Positions 27,806 to 36,743 of a DNA stretch of 64,000 nucleotides are shown in pieces; positions within the stretch are counted from its first letter, which is position 1; each line of letters opens with the position of its first letter. Source of the stretch: Halieaceae bacterium (GTDB taxonomy: Bacteria > Pseudomonadota > Gammaproteobacteria > Pseudomonadales > Halieaceae); contig CABYND010000005.1 of assembly GCA_902520195.1 (NCBI GenBank), positions 1 through 64,000 of the forward strand, given 5' to 3'. Position numbers and translations under genes: made by a program. The notes under the pieces are model-generated. The model saw only the letters and a program-made list of their open reading frames with translations. It did no database searches and had not been told where the DNA came from.

Positions 27806-28264
27806 GTGGGAAATCGCGTGCTTGAATTTACCCAGAGGATAGAGGAGGGGACGGCGTATGACTGTGTTATCTCTCTTGACTACGATTCCCGAAAACGTGG
27901 TCGACTCAAAGTTGTCACTGACTCTGGTGAATCTGCGGGTATATTTTTAAAGCGTGGCACGGTGTTGCTTGACGGGGATCGTTTAAGAAGTGAGGACGGA
28001 AGAACTGTAATTATTCGAGCAGCCCCTGAGCCGCTCGTTGAGGCTACAACAGATAACTCACTCATATTTGCGAAGACCTGTTATCACTTGGGTAACCGCC
28101 ACACTCCTATCGAGATCACCGAATTAATTGTGCGTTTTCAGCCAGACCACGTGTTAGCGAACATGTGCAGTGATTGGGGTTTAACGGTCAAAAATGTCGA
28201 GCGGCCGTTTTATCCTGAGAGTGGAGCTTATGCCAAACACGCTGAGCATCGTCATGGACACTGA
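27806..28264 (+). CDS. ureE: urease accessory protein UreE
   Basis: Position between ureC and ureF; CYHLGNRHTPIEI; His-rich C-terminus [11 protein letters not shown] start (27806 or 27818). Confidence 0.92.
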   Translation: MGNRVLEFTQRIEEGTAYDCVISLDYDSRKRGRLKVVTDSGESAGIFLKRGTVLLDGDRLRSEDGRTVIIRAAPEPLVEATTDNSLIFAKTCYHLGNRHTPIEITELIVRFQPDHVLANMCSDWGLTVKNVERPFYPESGAYAKHAEHRHGH

Positions 28265-28925
28265 CACTGACACTGACACTGACAGAGCAATTTTGGGCGC
28301 ATTGCATTTGTTTTCTCCCAGCTTACCCATTGGCGCATTCGCGTTCAGTCAGGGTTTGGAAGCGGCGATCGAGTCAGGTCACGTTGCGGGAGCGGTGGCA
28401 CTGGAAACTTGGTGTGATAACGTGCTCAGGGACTCACTTCAAACTTTAGATTGCCACTACTTACGAAAGGCCTATCAAGCTGAGACTAGTGCCGCATGGG
28501 CAGTCGTAAACGAGCAAATCCTTGCATCTAGAGAGACAGCGGAGCTCCTAAGTGAGGATTTATTGCTTGGGTCCTCTTTGAAGAAGTGGGCAGAAAACCT
28601 AGAGATAGATACTCCTAACGTCGTTGAATATTCGGTCGTTTCTCTTTACGGATGGCTTGCGAGAAAATTGGAGGTGCCCGAGGAGTGGACAGTGACTGCA
28701 TTCCTGTGGTCCTGGCTGGAAAATCAAATAACTGTTGCGGCGAAGGCTGTGCCGCTAGGGCAGAACGTCTTACAGAAGGTGTTAATGTCCCTAAAGCCTA
28801 GAATACTTGAATGTTTAACCCAATCTAAACTTACGAAGCTCGATACCGCTTTTTCGACAGCGCCCAACCTTGCCATATTGAGTGCGCAGCACGAGACCCA
28901 GTACTCACGACTTTTTCGTTCATAG
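28230..28925 (+). CDS. ureF: urease accessory protein UreF
   Basis: [28 protein letters not shown]; start placed at [10 protein letters not shown]. Confidence 0.92.
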   Translation: MPNTLSIVMDTDTDTDTDRAILGALHLFSPSLPIGAFAFSQGLEAAIESGHVAGAVALETWCDNVLRDSLQTLDCHYLRKAYQAETSAAWAVVNEQILASRETAELLSEDLLLGSSLKKWAENLEIDTPNVVEYSVVSLYGWLARKLEVPEEWTVTAFLWSWLENQITVAAKAVPLGQNVLQKVLMSLKPRILECLTQSKLTKLDTAFSTAPNLAILSAQHETQYSRLFRS

Positions 28926-28933
28926 GAGATTCG

Positions 28934-29572
28934 ATGCAAACATTACGTGTGGGGATTGGTGGTCCAGTTGGCTCGGGAAAAACCGCGCTTACCCTGCTCT
29001 TATGTAAAGCGATGCGCGACAACTACGACATGGCTGTAGTGACTAACGACATCTACACTCAAGAGGATGCTCAATTTCTGACAAACCATGGTGCTCTCGA
29101 GAAAGATCGAATATTGGGTGTAGAGACAGGTGGATGCCCTCACACCGCGATTCGCGAGGATGCGTCAATGAATCTTGCCGCCATAGATCATTTAAGCAGT
29201 CAGTACAAAAACCTTGAGCTGGTGATCGTCGAATCGGGCGGGGACAACCTTAGTGCAACTTTTTCTCCGGAGTTGTCTGATCTCACAATTTACGTAATCG
29301 ATGTCAGTGCGGGTGACAAGATTCCTCGTAAAGGTGGTCCTGGCATCACGAAAAGCGATTTGCTCGTCATTAATAAGGTTGATATCGCGCCGCTAGTGGG
29401 TGCTTCGTTGGACGTCATGGAACGCGATGCAAAAAAAATGCGAGGAGACCGTCCATTTGTTTTCAGCAACATGAAGACGGGCCAGGGGATACAAGAGATC
29501 TTAGCTTTCATCGTAGATCGTGGGATGTTAAACCCACAATCAAGTTCGTTGCAGGAGGAGAAGGTAAAATGA
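28934..29572 (+). CDS. ureG: urease accessory GTPase UreG
   Basis: [56 protein letters not shown]. Confidence 0.97.
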   Translation: MQTLRVGIGGPVGSGKTALTLLLCKAMRDNYDMAVVTNDIYTQEDAQFLTNHGALEKDRILGVETGGCPHTAIREDASMNLAAIDHLSSQYKNLELVIVESGGDNLSATFSPELSDLTIYVIDVSAGDKIPRKGGPGITKSDLLVINKVDIAPLVGASLDVMERDAKKMRGDRPFVFSNMKTGQGIQEILAFIVDRGMLNPQSSSLQEEKVK

Positions 29573-29784
29573 AAATGTTGCTGTTAAGTTTGGTGCTCCC
29601 ACTAACCGTTTTCGCACACCCGGGCCATCAGCATGCAGATTGGATTGCTTCACTAACGCATAACCCTATGGTTATCGTGCTTAGTTTACTTGGCGTGGCC
29701 CTCTTGGGAGCGCCGGTGTTGGCCTACCTCCCACGACGCAAGCGAGCGTTGAGTTTTTATGGGAAATTTGAGAGGCGATCGTAG
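29569..29784 (+). CDS. small HupE/UreJ-like membrane protein
   Basis: [59 protein letters not shown]; overlaps ureG stop; AHPGH after signal peptide resembles HupE/UreJ N-termini. Confidence 0.6.
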   Translation: MKMLLLSLVLPLTVFAHPGHQHADWIASLTHNPMVIVLSLLGVALLGAPVLAYLPRRKRALSFYGKFERRS

Positions 29785-29855
29785 GTTTAATTGCCCAGAT
29801 TCAGCCGCAGCGATGTGGCTTGATTCCTTGTCACCAGATGTGTGCGGTTAGGAGC

Positions 29856-30449
29856 CTATTCAGACGCACCTAGGGCTGTTTTTAGGATAGCGGCCGCCTC
29901 GGGTTTATGTAGCTTGATGTCCTCTAGGCACAGGCCCTGAAGTTCATAGGGGAGCACCAACCAGCTTTCAGTAGTATGCAGATAGTAGTCTGGAACGCGG
30001 CCTGTTTGGTTTTTGGTTGGCTTATAGTACGGAACGGCGATTCGAACATCGCCCGGCATATTACGCTTGCACTTTTGAGTTAGTCGCCTTATCACGGCCT
30101 CTATATTTTGGCCCGAGCCGAACACATCATCCACAATGAGCAAATTGTCTTGGTGATTGAGGTTTTCGAACAAATACTGCAACCCATGCACCCGAATGGT
30201 CTCGGGCTTGCTTATCGTGTCCGCATAGCTTTGCACCCCTTGGTATGATGTGCGTATAGAAATGTGGTCGGTTTTGAACCCCAAGAATTGTAGGCACTCT
30301 TGGACGTAGATTCCGATCGAAGACCCACCACGCCAAATGCCAACGATAAAATCGGGTTTGAAACCGCTGTCGAATACCGATACTGCTAAGCGAAATGAGT
30401 CAACCAGCAGGTCCTCTTCATTTACATACTGCTTCGATGGTGATTCCAA
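29856..30449 (-). CDS. purine phosphoribosyltransferase (xanthine/hypoxanthine PRT-like)
   Basis: FIVGIWRGGSSIGIYVQE, LLIVDDVFGSGQNIEAVI (PRPP motif), VPYYKPTKNQTGRVPDYYL. Confidence 0.85.
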   Translation of the reverse strand: MESPSKQYVNEEDLLVDSFRLAVSVFDSGFKPDFIVGIWRGGSSIGIYVQECLQFLGFKTDHISIRTSYQGVQSYADTISKPETIRVHGLQYLFENLNHQDNLLIVDDVFGSGQNIEAVIRRLTQKCKRNMPGDVRIAVPYYKPTKNQTGRVPDYYLHTTESWLVLPYELQGLCLEDIKLHKPEAAAILKTALGASE

Positions 30450-30750
30450 TGCGATCCTCCGCCTTTGGGGTTTGAACCGTTAAGTGCAGGTTTGCTCTAC
30501 CCCGAGTCTATCGAACGGGCGCGAAATTATTAATTGGTAGCTTCTGCGATTTGACCAAGTTGTCGCGGTGTGTGTCACTGATTTTTTACTATGCCTATGA
30601 GATCAACGGATACCGTGACTATGATCCCTATTTTCCATGGGGCTAGCGGTTGCGATAAATCTGTCAGTCAGGGTTTCCAACTAGCATCATCACTGAGTAA
30701 GCGGTGGGTAATGGGCAGCCATGAACAAATTATTACCCAATCAAGAGAGG

Positions 30751-31947
30751 CTAGCGCTTAGCGGTTTTCTCTATCCATTGCCCGAGCGCCTGTCGTTCGT
30801 CCGCTGTCATGTTAGTGCTGTTAACCATGGGCATATCTTCGGTGTCCACTGCCACTGCCCTAATCTGAGTTGACCATCTTTTGATCTGTGCGATGGTTTC
30901 TAATGCTATACCGCCAGGGGCAGAGGTAAACGCTGGATGGGAAGGCTGAGCTGCGTGACAGGCGACACAATGCTTAGATATCAAGGCAGTTACCTCCACA
31001 TCGCTAATGGAATTCGCGGGCTTTGTCTCAGGAATTGCTCTCACAGGCATTAGTACCCAAGCAAGAGCCGATGTGGCGATTACTGAGGTAACTAGAATAG
31101 ACGGCCTAAATATCCCACGGTGCCGCAGGTTAAAAAAGTGACGCGCAAACGCGGATATCATAATAAGAGCGAGCAGTATTAACCAATTATGCGTGTGTGC
31201 ATATGTCATCGGATAATGGTTGCTGACCATAATAAAGAGAATCGGCAACGTGAAATAGTTGTTGTGCGTAGAACGAAGTTTTGCCTTTGCACCCCAAGCC
31301 GGATCGAGTTCCTTGCCTGCCTCGATTGCAGCGACTAATGCTCGCTGCGAGGGAATTATCACTCTGAAAACGTTCCCAGCCATTATTGTTCCGATCATCG
31401 CGCCTAAATGAATAAAGGCACCTCGTCCACTAAACAGGCTGGTCAGAGCCCATGACGCGACAGCGGCGCTAAATGTTAAACACAAAGCGATGGCGGGACC
31501 ATTTGTAACGATTGCAGTGGAGCACAGCAGCTCGTATAGCAACCAACCCCCTACAATGAAGCTAATGCCAAAGACGATCGCTTCTATACGCGATAATTCA
31601 GCAATTCTTGGGTCAATGAGATAAGTGTCGGCACCCACGTAAAAGATGAGCACCATTAGAACCATGCCACTCAACCACGTGCTGTAAGCTTCCCATTTAA
31701 ACCAGTGAAGGGTTTCAGGTAGCTTGGCTGGACCAAGACGATATTTACCGACTTCGTAGATTCCTCCGCCGTGAACTGCCCACAGCTCGCCCTTCACGCC
31801 ATTATCTATTTTCCACCTAGGCGGCTCTTCCAGGCTATTGTCCAGCCAGACAAAGTAAAAGGATGCCCCTATCCAGGCGATGCCTGTTATGACATGGAGC
31901 CATCTAAGGACTAACTCTAGCCAGTCAAGAAAATAAGTTTCCATCAA
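30751..31947 (-). CDS. puuD: urate hydroxylase PuuD (membrane domain + C-terminal cytochrome c)
   Basis: WLHVITGIAWIGASFYFVWLDNSLEEP, GSGYEVGKYRL-type region, C-terminal haem site HCVACHAAQPSHPAF. Confidence 0.93.
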   Translation of the reverse strand: MMETYFLDWLELVLRWLHVITGIAWIGASFYFVWLDNSLEEPPRWKIDNGVKGELWAVHGGGIYEVGKYRLGPAKLPETLHWFKWEAYSTWLSGMVLMVLIFYVGADTYLIDPRIAELSRIEAIVFGISFIVGGWLLYELLCSTAIVTNGPAIALCLTFSAAVASWALTSLFSGRGAFIHLGAMIGTIMAGNVFRVIIPSQRALVAAIEAGKELDPAWGAKAKLRSTHNNYFTLPILFIMVSNHYPMTYAHTHNWLILLALIMISAFARHFFNLRHRGIFRPSILVTSVIATSALAWVLMPVRAIPETKPANSISDVEVTALISKHCVACHAAQPSHPAFTSAPGGIALETIAQIKRWSTQIRAVAVDTEDMPMVNSTNMTADERQALGQWIEKTAKR

Positions 31948-33257
31948 CTTTCTTCGTCAATGTCTCGGTCGTGAACGCAATGACCATTCGCGTATGTCGC
32001 TGAAATAGCTCGATCATCTCCGAGCAGGACTATTACGGCTAACCTTTCTTCCAGAGATTTACAGTTTTGCATGCGATAGCTCATCAAGGGCGTGGATTCA
32101 GGGTCCAAGACGGTGAAGTCAGCTTCCTTACCGATTTTAAAGTTTCCAATGTCTGCATCACAGTCCAGACTTTTAGCGCCACCAAGTGTTGCCATATAAA
32201 GACCACTCAATGGACTTAAATCGTTGCCCGCAAGCCGCTGAGTCTTGTAAGCATCGGCAATCGTCTGCAGCATCGAGAGTGAAGTGCCAGCTCCGACGTC
32301 TGTGCCGATGCCCACCTTCACGTCGGCAAACTGTAGGCGCGGTAGATCAAATAATCCGCTGCCTAAAAATAAGTTTGATGAAGGACAAAAAGCTACGCTG
32401 CACCTCTCATCCTGTAAAATTTCCCAATCAGCCTCTGTTAAATGAAGACAGTGGGCGAAAGTACTTCGCTTCCCTAGCAGGCCAGCTCGTTTGTAAACAT
32501 CAAGATAGTTTTTACAACTGGGAAACAAAGACTTGACCCAGTTAATTTCCTCCTTGTCCTCAGACAAATGTGTTTGTAGGTGTGTGCCGGGATACTCGCG
32601 CAGTAACTGGCACGCAGTGGCTAGTTGATCAGGGGTAGATGTCGGCGCGAAGCGTGGCGATACCGCGTAGCGAAGACGGCCCCGGCCATGCCAGCGCTCT
32701 ATTAAATTTTTGCTATCGATGTAGCTAGTTTCAGGCGTATCTAGAAGCCCTAGTGGGCCGTTGCGGTCCATCAGAACCTTCCCGCAGATCATGCGGAGAT
32801 CTCTTTGCTCCGCTGCAGTAAAGAAGCCTTCTACTGACTCAGGGTGAACCGTTCCAAACACCTGTGCTGTCGTGGTCCCGCAGCGCAGCAGCTCGTCAAG
32901 GAAATGATTAGCGGTCGTGAGCGAGTGGTCGGCATCGTCGAACTTCTTCTCCTCATCGAATGCGTAACACTCAAGCCAATCAAGCAAGCTCTCACCGTAG
33001 GAGGCAATTATTGCCAGTTGCGGGTAGTGGACATGTGTGTCAACGAAGCCTGGGCAGATTATCTTCCCTGCATATTCGTGAATCCTGACGCTAATATCGA
33101 GTTCATCAACTAACGGCTCGGCATCACCGAGCTGAGTAATTCGTCCATTTTCAACCACAAGGAGGCCGTCCTCAAAGAATTCATAGCACCCCGTAACGCC
33201 GTCTTTAGGATCCGACAAGAAATGAAAAATCCCGCCACGGAATGCTTCACCGATCAA
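31944..33257 (-). CDS. guaD: guanine deaminase
   Basis: ICPGFVDTHVHYPQLAIIASYGESLLDWLECYAFDEE, THLSEDKEEINWVKSLFP, GIGTDVGAGTSLSML. Confidence 0.94.
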   Translation of the reverse strand: MIGEAFRGGIFHFLSDPKDGVTGCYEFFEDGLLVVENGRITQLGDAEPLVDELDISVRIHEYAGKIICPGFVDTHVHYPQLAIIASYGESLLDWLECYAFDEEKKFDDADHSLTTANHFLDELLRCGTTTAQVFGTVHPESVEGFFTAAEQRDLRMICGKVLMDRNGPLGLLDTPETSYIDSKNLIERWHGRGRLRYAVSPRFAPTSTPDQLATACQLLREYPGTHLQTHLSEDKEEINWVKSLFPSCKNYLDVYKRAGLLGKRSTFAHCLHLTEADWEILQDERCSVAFCPSSNLFLGSGLFDLPRLQFADVKVGIGTDVGAGTSLSMLQTIADAYKTQRLAGNDLSPLSGLYMATLGGAKSLDCDADIGNFKIGKEADFTVLDPESTPLMSYRMQNCKSLEERLAVIVLLGDDRAISATYANGHCVHDRDIDEES

Positions 33258-33259
33258 AC

Positions 33260-33862
33260 CTACTCCTCCACGGAAAAGATGAGGTGCGGATCAAGCTTGA
33301 CCTCTTCGCAGTTAGTGCCCGGACCTTGCCTATCTATGACAAGGAACCGACTTGCTTCACGAAGCGCGAGAAGATGGTGGTGCCAGACACCCTTGTGATA
33401 ATTGACGCCTTGATTAGGCTGCGCAATGAATAATTCAACCGACTGCGGCTTTAACTGGCCCGCCGGCGCGACCGCTACTAGGTAGGGGCTATCACTCAAA
33501 GGAATGAAGGCCTGACTGCCCAAGGGGTGGCACTCCATCGCCTCTGCAGTAAAAGGCAAAGCAGCTCGCTCTGTGAGGAAGATACTTACTATCGCCTCGT
33601 CATTCGCGTCTGAAAGCTCCACTTTCGACAATGCATGGTGCCTCACTGCCGTTCCCTGATTTATCGAGAACTTTAAGTTGTCTTCTCTCAATTCAATGAC
33701 ATCGCCATAGAGCGAGAATTCCAACGCATTAAGTGGTTTGGCATACAACGAGTTCAATATCTTTAAGTGCCTCGATAGGTGGTGTAGCCATGACCGGAGA
33801 GTAGTAGGGGGATATGATATTTTTCGTTTGCATCCTTTATTCCAAAGACAACATCCACCCAT
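33260..33862 (-). CDS. allA: ureidoglycolate lyase
   Basis: MECHPLGSQAFIPLSDSPYLVAVAP, NQGVNYHKGVWHHHLLAL. Start probably downstream (~33765) of the ORF-track start. Confidence 0.9.
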   Translation of the reverse strand: MGGCCLWNKGCKRKISYPPTTLRSWLHHLSRHLKILNSLYAKPLNALEFSLYGDVIELREDNLKFSINQGTAVRHHALSKVELSDANDEAIVSIFLTERAALPFTAEAMECHPLGSQAFIPLSDSPYLVAVAPAGQLKPQSVELFIAQPNQGVNYHKGVWHHHLLALREASRFLVIDRQGPGTNCEEVKLDPHLIFSVEE

Positions 33863-34104
33863 GGGTACAGCGCCTCAGTGTTGAGCGCGGAAAAATATTT
33901 CTCTGTGGCGAATTGCAGTCTGTACAAACCCTGTTCACCATGCGTTGTACCTTGGAGCAAGTCTGTGATCCGTCCGTTCTCGTCTGTCACAGCTTTGCTT
34001 AGAGTCTTCCAGCGGTTTCCAGTCCATTGGCTGAGGGTAACCTCCACCCCAGTCGCAGGGCGCCCCCGAGACGTATCTAAGATGTGGGTGCTGATTTCTG
34101 GCAT
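33763..34104 (-). CDS. uraH: hydroxyisourate hydrolase
   Basis: STHILDTSRGRPATGVEVTL, YPWVDVVFGIKDANEKYHIPLLLSGHGYTTYRGT. Confidence 0.95.
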   Translation of the reverse strand: MPEISTHILDTSRGRPATGVEVTLSQWTGNRWKTLSKAVTDENGRITDLLQGTTHGEQGLYRLQFATEKYFSALNTEALYPWVDVVFGIKDANEKYHIPLLLSGHGYTTYRGT

Positions 34105-34607
34105 AGAAAGCTGTCCAGTCGAAGGTGAAAAATTTGCCGCTGTTGCTCACATGCGGTTTTCAGTTCTGCTGCCCGCTCCCCCTCAAGGCGATCTTGAAGT
34201 ATCGCCAGCATTTCAGGCGCGCTTTTACCTGTGGCACAGACGATAAAAATAAATCCAAATTTCTCTTCGTAAGCATGATTAGCTGCTGAGAGCTTTTGCA
34301 GTATTTCGGGAGATGCGGATTCGACTCCAGACTGTTCCGATCTGGCGAGATTGGCGGAATCAGAATATTTTTTTTGGAGCGACTGGATATCTCCAATCTT
34401 AGGGTGACCGCTAAATGCTTCTAAATAATCTTGCTCTCCGAGATCAATCCAAGCGCTGTCTGCTGCCGCATGCACGGCATCAGAATCACGAAAAGGTCTT
34501 TGCCGCAACATGCGAGTTATCCACTCCTCACTTGAACAACATTTTCTTAAATAAGTCGCTGCAGTGTCTTGGGACGCAGAGTTTAGAAGGGGCAGGCTCA
34601 TTCTCAA
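34077..34607 (-). CDS. uraD: OHCU decarboxylase
   Basis: AFSGHPKIGDIQSL...SEQSGV...AANHAYEEKFGFIFIVCATGKSAPEMLAIL. Confidence 0.93.
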   Translation of the reverse strand: MRMSLPLLNSASQDTAATYLRKCCSSEEWITRMLRQRPFRDSDAVHAAADSAWIDLGEQDYLEAFSGHPKIGDIQSLQKKYSDSANLARSEQSGVESASPEILQKLSAANHAYEEKFGFIFIVCATGKSAPEMLAILQDRLEGERAAELKTACEQQRQIFHLRLDSFLCQKSAPTS

Positions 34608-35617
34608 TCTCCATATTCAGGTGCACCATAAACTCTCAGTCGACTGACGCCACCGTCGGGATATATGTTCAATCGGATATGACTGAATTGCTGGCCGACG
34701 CAATTCAAAAAACCGCCTGTGAAGATGTGTGCTCTGTCAGCTTGGAGCCGGGTAGCTGGGAGAATTGTCTGCCAGCCGCTATCTCCAGGCTCGACGTCCC
34801 CATTTGCCGAATTTATACCGTCTACTGAACAGCTGTCGGGGAAATTCCCTCGAAAGTGGCTGGTATCAACGATGATTTTACGAACGTCGCCATTGCAACC
34901 GAGTCTGACTATGCACCAATCATACTTCTCATCCCGGCGTCGTTTTGTCTCCCAACCATCCCCCATATGTCTTGCCATATTTGGCATCAGCATGTTCGCA
35001 GGAGTGCTGAAAAATTGGTTTGAACATTGTTGAGGTCTGGCGCCGTTTGAGATGCTAGCAAGATCTACTAATTCATCCATCGCAAACTGTTCCCGCGCCA
35101 GCCTTACCACCCCAAATGCTCTCAGGCGCGCAACTCCGCCATCAGGATAGATTTTTAGTCGGAGATGGGACACAGGTTGGTCTGACAGGGCTTCAAAATA
35201 GTTGGGGGTATCAGGCTCTATTGCCGAGGGTGGGAGTAAGTCGAACCAGTTCAGGTCTGTCTCTTCGCCAAATGGCCGCCATGCGCCATCAACTGATGCA
35301 TACTCCGGTGCATTGCCTTTGAAGTGAGAGGTGTCAATGTTAAGAGCACGTAAGGTACCTGGAGCGCCCAACCGTAAGACGCACCAATCGTGGTCAACTG
35401 TCCGCGCACGTCTCCCAAAGGCCCGGCGAGATTCCCATCCATCCATCCACTGGCCCGTCGAGATGAAATGACGATCTTTATATATGGGTGGGTCGGGGTT
35501 AACTAGATTCTCGCAACCGGCAAACCATTGGTCAGAGCACTCGATGGCTCTGCCGCCGAGACGTGCGTCGAGCAGATCAGTGAAGTAGGTCCTGAGTTCA
35601 CCAAAGTCAACTTCCAT
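34604..35617 (-). CDS. alc: allantoicase
   Basis: Two-repeat allantoicase pattern: MDGWESRRAF...DHDWCVLRLGAPG...IDTSHFKGN and GDGWETKRRRDEKYDWCIVRLG...VDTSHFRGN. Confidence 0.95.
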   Translation of the reverse strand: MEVDFGELRTYFTDLLDARLGGRAIECSDQWFAGCENLVNPDPPIYKDRHFISTGQWMDGWESRRAFGRRARTVDHDWCVLRLGAPGTLRALNIDTSHFKGNAPEYASVDGAWRPFGEETDLNWFDLLPPSAIEPDTPNYFEALSDQPVSHLRLKIYPDGGVARLRAFGVVRLAREQFAMDELVDLASISNGARPQQCSNQFFSTPANMLMPNMARHMGDGWETKRRRDEKYDWCIVRLGCNGDVRKIIVDTSHFRGNFPDSCSVDGINSANGDVEPGDSGWQTILPATRLQADRAHIFTGGFLNCVGQQFSHIRLNIYPDGGVSRLRVYGAPEYGD

Positions 35618-35621
35618 TTAT

Positions 35622-35843
35622 CTATCCCGGGTGTCCTGGCATGCGTCTATTGGTTGGGCCGCCACATATCTCTCCATCCTGGTAGATAATTTGTCCCGGG
35701 GGGACTGTGGTGGCTAAAGCACCTTTTATTTGGCGACCTTCGTACGGTTTTAGTTTATGAAGATGTTTAATAATTTCAAAAGTTATTGTGAATTCATCTG
35801 AGGCATCCACTATGCACCGTGATTTCCAAATTTCATATGGTTG
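35622..35843 (-). pseudogene. allB: 3' remnant of an AllB-type (amidohydrolase) allantoinase
   Basis: Open frame reads QPYEIWKSRCIVDASDEFTITFEIIKHLHKLKPYEGRQIKGALATTVPPGQIIYQDGEICGGPTNRRMPGHPG*, matching the AllB/dihydroorotase C-terminal pattern (HK-SPY-GR-I-G---T--RG--VY--G). A stop codon precedes it and the catalytic domain is missing. Confidence 0.75.
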
Positions 35844-35849
35844 TTACAC

Positions 35850-36743
35850 TCACGCCTGTCTTGAGATGCTGTCGAGATTTAGCCGGGTCAAATCTTTCCC
35901 TTGTATCCCCCTGGAGACGTTATTCACAGATTTGGCCTCGTAGTGTTTTACAAGTTGCGCCGCAATAGATATGGCAACTTCCATCGGCCTCTTGCCTTTC
36001 ACCTCGGAGAGTCCTATGGGGCAATGCACATGCTTGTAGCTTTCAGCCGCATAGCCATGATGCTCTAGGCGCATTTGAAAGCGTCGCCATTTAGTCTCAG
36101 AGCCGATCAGCCCGACAAAATCTGCGTCTCGACGATCAATTACAGCGCGTAGAATTTCGTAATCAACCTGGTGGTTGTGAGTCAAAATAATATAGGCGCT
36201 CTCTGGCGGCATCGCTGCAACCTCTGAAGCTGGTTGCTCAGTATCAATAAGCTGTGCACTACCGCCACCAGAGGGTTGTAGTTCAGCCATGCGCGAATCG
36301 ACCCAGCGTAATGCTATCGGAAGCCGATTTAATAAAGGTACAAGAGCCTGGCCAACATGACCGGCTCCGAAAAGCATGAGTGGAAGTCTCGTGGGCATGA
36401 AGCATTCGAACAGGAGATTAACCCTGCCACCACAGCATTGACCCAAGCTTGGCCCTAGCGGAAAGGCCTCAATTCTTTGCGACTGTTTTCCTTCGGCGAG
36501 GAGCTCCGCTGCAATCTTACCTGCACTATATTCGAGGTGTCCCCCTCCGATGGTGCCGCAACTGCTTTCAGTGTTAAACACCATTTTAGTGCCCACATCA
36601 CGCGGTGTTGAACCTTTAGTGCCGAGTACTGTAACTAAGACAAAGGCCTCGCCTTTGGCTTCCAACTCTTGCACTGCGTCTATCCAGTCTGTGTTGGTAT
36701 CAATGTGTGGCATTTGCTCGTCACTCGTTACGCAGACCGTCAC
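35850..36743 (-). CDS. xdhC: xanthine dehydrogenase accessory protein XdhC
   Basis: VLGTKGSTPRDVGTKMVF, GTIGGGHLEY, LMLFGAGHVGQALVPLL, GLIGSETKWRRF, CPIGL. Confidence 0.94.
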   Translation of the reverse strand: MTVCVTSDEQMPHIDTNTDWIDAVQELEAKGEAFVLVTVLGTKGSTPRDVGTKMVFNTESSCGTIGGGHLEYSAGKIAAELLAEGKQSQRIEAFPLGPSLGQCCGGRVNLLFECFMPTRLPLMLFGAGHVGQALVPLLNRLPIALRWVDSRMAELQPSGGGSAQLIDTEQPASEVAAMPPESAYIILTHNHQVDYEILRAVIDRRDADFVGLIGSETKWRRFQMRLEHHGYAAESYKHVHCPIGLSEVKGKRPMEVAISIAAQLVKHYEAKSVNNVSRGIQGKDLTRLNLDSISRQA

